NCBI GenBank assembly: GCA_947378275.1
Contig: CANCJD010000004.1
Coordinates: forward strand, 1-38,193
Origin: Comamonadaceae bacterium
GTDB lineage: Bacteria > Pseudomonadota > Gammaproteobacteria > Burkholderiales > Burkholderiaceae_C
DNA: 38,193 bases
Reading direction: 5' to 3'
Shown: positions 34,833 to 38,193 of the stretch, piece after piece
How the letters are laid out: every line of letters begins with the position of its first letter
Numbering within the stretch: the stretch's first letter is position 1
The notes under the pieces: generated by a model
The model's database searches: none
The model's input: the letters and a program-made list of their open reading frames with translations, nothing else
Told to the model about the DNA's origin: nothing
Position numbers and translations under genes: made by a program

Positions 34833-35480
34833 ATGGAAATCATCACCCCCTTGCTCGACTTTGTGCTGCACGTGGACAAGTACCTGGAAGTCTTTGTTGC
34901 GCAGTACGGCCTGTGGGTGTACGCCTTGCTGTTTGTGGTGATTTTTGTGGAAACCGGCGTGGTGGTCATGCCGTTTTTGCCAGGCGACTCGCTCTTGTTT
35001 GTGGTGGGCGCGATGTGCGGTGTCGGGCTGATGAGCTACCCGCTGGCCGTGGGCTTGCTGTTTGCGGCGGCGGTGCTGGGCAACCAGAGCAACTACACGG
35101 TGGGCCGTGCCATTGGCCCCAAAGTGTTCCAGTGGGACAACTCGCGCTGGTTCAACAAGGCCGCGTTTGACCAGGCGCACGCCTTTTACGAACGCTATGG
35201 TGGCATCACCATCGTGGCCGCGCGCTTCATGCCTTTCCTGCGCACCTTCGCGCCTTTCGTGGCTGGCGTTGCGCACATGACGCGCGCGAAGTTCACCTTC
35301 TTTGACGTGATCGGCGGCGCCCTGTGGGTCGGCGGCATCGTCACCATCGGCTACTTCTTTGGCAACATCCCCTGGGTCAAACTGCACCTGGACAAAATCA
35401 TCTGGGCGATGATTTTTGTGCCGGGCTTGTTGGTGGGGGTGGGGGCTTGGCGGGCGAGGCGGGCGGCCGGGGCGTTGTAA
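34833..35480 (+). CDS. DedA family membrane protein
   Basis: VVMPFLPGDSLLFVVGAM, ARFMPFLRTFAPFVAGVAHM. Confidence 0.93.
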   Translation: MEIITPLLDFVLHVDKYLEVFVAQYGLWVYALLFVVIFVETGVVVMPFLPGDSLLFVVGAMCGVGLMSYPLAVGLLFAAAVLGNQSNYTVGRAIGPKVFQWDNSRWFNKAAFDQAHAFYERYGGITIVAARFMPFLRTFAPFVAGVAHMTRAKFTFFDVIGGALWVGGIVTIGYFFGNIPWVKLHLDKIIWAMIFVPGLLVGVGAWRARRAAGAL

Positions 35481-35508
35481 TCAAACGCCTGCGCTATGCT
35501 GCCGGCCC

Positions 35509-35949
35509 ATGAATCCAAGTACCCGACGCGTTTTTCAGGCAGTTCTTTACGAGGCGATCGCTGTTGCCGTGGTGGGGCCGGCGATTGGTTTTTTGTTTTC
35601 GGAGCCGGTGGGTTCGACGATGGGGCTTGCGGTGTGCATGTCCACGGTGGCGCTGGCGTGGAACTACCTGTTTAACGGCTGGTTCGAGAAATGGGAGGCC
35701 AAGCAGGCGGTGCGTGGCCGGTCCTTGTGGCGGCGGCTAGCGCATGGCGTGGGCTTTGAGGGCGGCCTGCTGCTCATGCTGGTGCCGATCATGGCGTGGT
35801 GGCTGGATGTGACGCTGCTCACGGCGTTTGTGGCCGACCTGGGAGTTTTGGCCTTCTTCTTTGTCTATGCCGTGGTTTTTACCTGGACTTTTGACCGCAT
35901 CTTTGGCCTGCCGCAGTCGGCCTCCGTGGTGCCCGCAGCGGACGCCTAA
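35509..35949 (+). CDS. PACE family multidrug efflux transporter
   Basis: RRVFQAVLYEAIAVAVVGPAIGFLF, WNYLFNGWFEKWE, RLAHGVGFEGGLLLMLVPIMAWWL: two tandem repeat units of the PACE family. Confidence 0.9.
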   Translation: MNPSTRRVFQAVLYEAIAVAVVGPAIGFLFSEPVGSTMGLAVCMSTVALAWNYLFNGWFEKWEAKQAVRGRSLWRRLAHGVGFEGGLLLMLVPIMAWWLDVTLLTAFVADLGVLAFFFVYAVVFTWTFDRIFGLPQSASVVPAADA

Positions 35950-37325
35950 CCCACGGTTCTGCAGCGCGAGAGCGGCGGGTTTCTCGCAAAATAAGCCAGC
36001 AGGCCGCGCATCAGCGCGTCGGCAAACTGGTTCTGGAATTCTTCGCTGTTGAGCTTGCGTTCTTCGGCCGGGTTGCTGATGAACGCGGCTTCGACCAGCA
36101 CGCTGGGAATATCGGGCGCCTTGAGCACTGCAAAAGAGGCCTGCTCCACCTGCCCCTTGTGCAGCTTGCCAACGCGCCCGACTTCGCCCAAGAGCGTGCC
36201 GCCGAGCTTCAAGCTGTCCACAATTTGCGCGGTGGTGCTCATGTCCAAGAGCGCGCTTTGCACTTCCAGGCCCTTGGCTTTGACGTTGAGGCCGCCAATC
36301 AGGTCGGCCTTGTTTTCTTTGGCCGCCATCCAGCGCGCGGCGCTGCTGGACGCGCCACCCTGGCTGAGCGCAAATACACTCGCACCCTGGGGCTCGGGCG
36401 TGAAAAAAGCGTCGGCGTGCAGGCTCACAAATAAATCGGCCTGCACCCGGCGCGCCTTTTGCACCCGCACATGCAGGGGCACAAAGTAGTCGGCGTCGCG
36501 CGTCAAAAAAGCGCGCATGGGTGTGCCCTTGATGCTGCTGGCGTTGATGCGCTCGCGCAGCAGGTGGGCGAGTTTGAGCACCACGTCTTTTTCCAGCGTG
36601 CCGCCGGGGCCAATGGCGCCGGGGTCTTCGCCACCGTGGCCGGCGTCCAGCGCAATGATGATGAGCCGGTCCGTGCCCAAGTACGAAGGCCCTTGCGTCA
36701 TATTGGCGCCGGGGCTGGACGGTGCCGGTGGTGGGGAAGGTGCCGGAGCGGGCGCGGCGGCGGACTCGGTGGCTTTGCCCAGGCGCTGCGCCATCAACTC
36801 GCCCAGCGGGTCGTGGGCGGCGCGCGCAGGGGCACCGCTGGCTGGGGCGGATGCTTTGGGTTGGGCGTATTGCGCCACCAGCGCGTCCAGCGGGTCCACG
36901 CTGCGCACCGGGTACAAGTCCAGCACCAGGCGGTGCTGGTAGGCCGCCACGGGCGCGAGCGTGAACATCTGCGGGCGCACGCCTTGCTTGAGGTCGATCA
37001 CCAGGCGCACCACGTCGGCCGAATACTGGCCCACACGAATGCCCTCGATATTGGGGTCGTCCGCCTTGACCTTGGCCACCAGTTCCTTGAGCGCCGGGTT
37101 AAGTGTTACCCCGGCAATGTCCACGGCCAGGCGCGGCGGGTTGGTGATCACCGTCTGGCTGGCGCTCAAGGGCGAGTCCGATTCAATGGTGACGCGCGAA
37201 TACTCGGGCGCGGGCCATACCCGCACCGTCAGGATGGTGGGGTTTTGCGCACCCAGCGCGTGGCGTTGCAGCAGGCCCAAGGTCAGCACCAGGGCGCCTT
37301 GCTGCACCAGGCTGCGCCGCCTCAT
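35946..37325 (-). CDS. amiC: N-acetylmuramoyl-L-alanine amidase AmiC-like (AMIN + Amidase_3)
   Basis: Tat-like RRRSLVQQGALVLTLGLLQ; AMIN domain; IIALDAGHGGEDPGAIGPGGTLEKDVVL; VEAAFISNPAEERKL. Confidence 0.93.
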   Translation of the reverse strand: MRRRSLVQQGALVLTLGLLQRHALGAQNPTILTVRVWPAPEYSRVTIESDSPLSASQTVITNPPRLAVDIAGVTLNPALKELVAKVKADDPNIEGIRVGQYSADVVRLVIDLKQGVRPQMFTLAPVAAYQHRLVLDLYPVRSVDPLDALVAQYAQPKASAPASGAPARAAHDPLGELMAQRLGKATESAAAPAPAPSPPPAPSSPGANMTQGPSYLGTDRLIIIALDAGHGGEDPGAIGPGGTLEKDVVLKLAHLLRERINASSIKGTPMRAFLTRDADYFVPLHVRVQKARRVQADLFVSLHADAFFTPEPQGASVFALSQGGASSSAARWMAAKENKADLIGGLNVKAKGLEVQSALLDMSTTAQIVDSLKLGGTLLGEVGRVGKLHKGQVEQASFAVLKAPDIPSVLVEAAFISNPAEERKLNSEEFQNQFADALMRGLLAYFARNPPLSRCRTVG

Positions 37326-37825
37326 GCGCCGCGTTCCTCGTCGCCCAGGCCTTGCAGCAAGGCCGCGCCTGCGGGCGTGTTCGCCGCCAGCGTGACTTGG
37401 CGCGCGCCATCGGCCCGGGTGGTCAGCGTGATGTCCAGGTCAATCACCGGCAAGACCTGTGCGGCTTTTTCGGGCCACTCGGCGAGTTTGAGGCCGGGGC
37501 TGGCAAAGATGTCGCGAAAACCGGCGTCTTCCCACTCGCGGGCATCGCCAAAACGGTAAAAGTCGAAGTGCCAGATGTTCAGGTGCGGCAATTCATAAGG
37601 CTCCACCACGGCGTAGGTCGGGCTTTTTACCCGGCCTTGCACGCCCAGGGCGCGCAGCAGGTGGCGCACCAGCGTGGTTTTGCCCGCGCCCAGGTCGCCG
37701 TGCAGCGCGATAAAGACGTCGCTAATGCCAGGCTGGCGCGCCAGACGCGCGGCAAAAGCCCCGGTAGCGGCCTCGTCGGTCCAGGCCAGTGCGGCGGTTT
37801 TTACAATCGCGGGGTGAACATCCAT
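37322..37825 (-). CDS. tsaE: tRNA threonylcarbamoyladenosine biosynthesis ATPase TsaE
   Basis: ALHGDLGAGKTTLVRHLLRALGVQGRVKSPTYAVVEPY; HFDFYRFGDAREWEDAGF; ATGA coupling to amiC. Confidence 0.95.
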   Translation of the reverse strand: MDVHPAIVKTAALAWTDEAATGAFAARLARQPGISDVFIALHGDLGAGKTTLVRHLLRALGVQGRVKSPTYAVVEPYELPHLNIWHFDFYRFGDAREWEDAGFRDIFASPGLKLAEWPEKAAQVLPVIDLDITLTTRADGARQVTLAANTPAGAALLQGLGDEERGA

Positions 37826-38193
37826 AACGCGCAGACTAGCACTCCAAAAATAAGCCCAACAACAGGCGCTGACTTGCGGGCGCAGTTGCAGCAGTGGGGG
37901 CAAGAGCTGGGATTCTCCCAAATTGGCGTGGCCGGTGTGGATCTGGCGTCCGCCGAGCCCGGTTTGCTGGCTTGGCTGGCCCAGGGTTTTCAGGGTGACA
38001 TGGACTATATGCAGCGCCACGGCCTCAAGCGCGCCCGCCCCGCCGAGCTGGTGCCCGGCACCCTGAGCGTGATTACCGCCCGCATGGACTACCTGCCACG
38101 CAGCACGCCTGAGGGCTGGCAGGCGCTGGAATTGGACCGCCTAAACCACTCCGCCACCGGCACCGTGTCGCTCTACGCCCGGGGACGGGACTA
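37814..38193 (+). CDS. queG: Epoxyqueuosine reductase QueG, N-terminal part (truncated by window edge)
   Basis: GTG start: VNIHNAQTSTPKISPTTGADLRAQLQQWGQELGFSQIGVAGVDL...LLAWLAQGFQGDMDYMQRHGLKRARPAELVPGTLSVI. Not in the ORF track because no stop lies in the window. Confidence 0.88.
   Translation, partial: MNIHNAQTSTPKISPTTGADLRAQLQQWGQELGFSQIGVAGVDLASAEPGLLAWLAQGFQGDMDYMQRHGLKRARPAELVPGTLSVITARMDYLPRSTPEGWQALELDRLNHSATGTVSLYARGRD

Noticed and set aside
1-38193. CRISPR arrays, tRNA/rRNA genes, IS elements, prophage or toxin-antitoxin modules
   Set aside because: No spaced repeats, cloverleaf-like sequences, transposase or integrase motifs were recognised by eye. Confirmation needs tRNAscan-SE, CRISPR and IS searches that I could not run.

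Overview
The window is a GC-rich, gene-dense chromosomal segment. It looks like a betaproteobacterium, probably Burkholderiales/Comamonadaceae; that is inferred from protein style and gene order and was not checked by a search. No tRNA, rRNA, CRISPR array, IS element or phage module was seen. About 40 CDS are supported.

Housekeeping genes: queD (partial, left edge), guaD, tsaD, tsaE, amiC, rpsU-yqeY, cobA-ybiB, a usp gene and queG (partial, right edge).

The most interesting part is an accessory nitrogen-type catabolic cluster at about 8.4-21.1 kb. The + arm encodes amidase, NodB-fold deacetylase, a small MCGVCG protein, a CobW/COG0523 GTPase, a PotABCD-type ABC importer, an FCD/GntR regulator and an Asp/Glu/hydantoin (allantoin-type) racemase. 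The convergent - arm encodes an NTF2-like protein, a PuuE-like deacetylase and a signal-less GGT-like Ntn hydrolase. Each of its three transcription units is preceded by a GG-N10-GC (-24/-12, sigma54-like) element. One unit has an NtrC-like dyad, and the transporter promoter also carries a TTGT-N2-ACAA operator array. I propose an undescribed sigma54-controlled system for scavenging nitrogen from a cyclic ureide, imide or amide; the substrate is unknown.

Other points of interest are a perfect FNR/ANR box between a usp gene and a MgtC/DUF4010 gene, an exported orphan protein with an FGE/lectin-like C-terminus, and several orphan small proteins.
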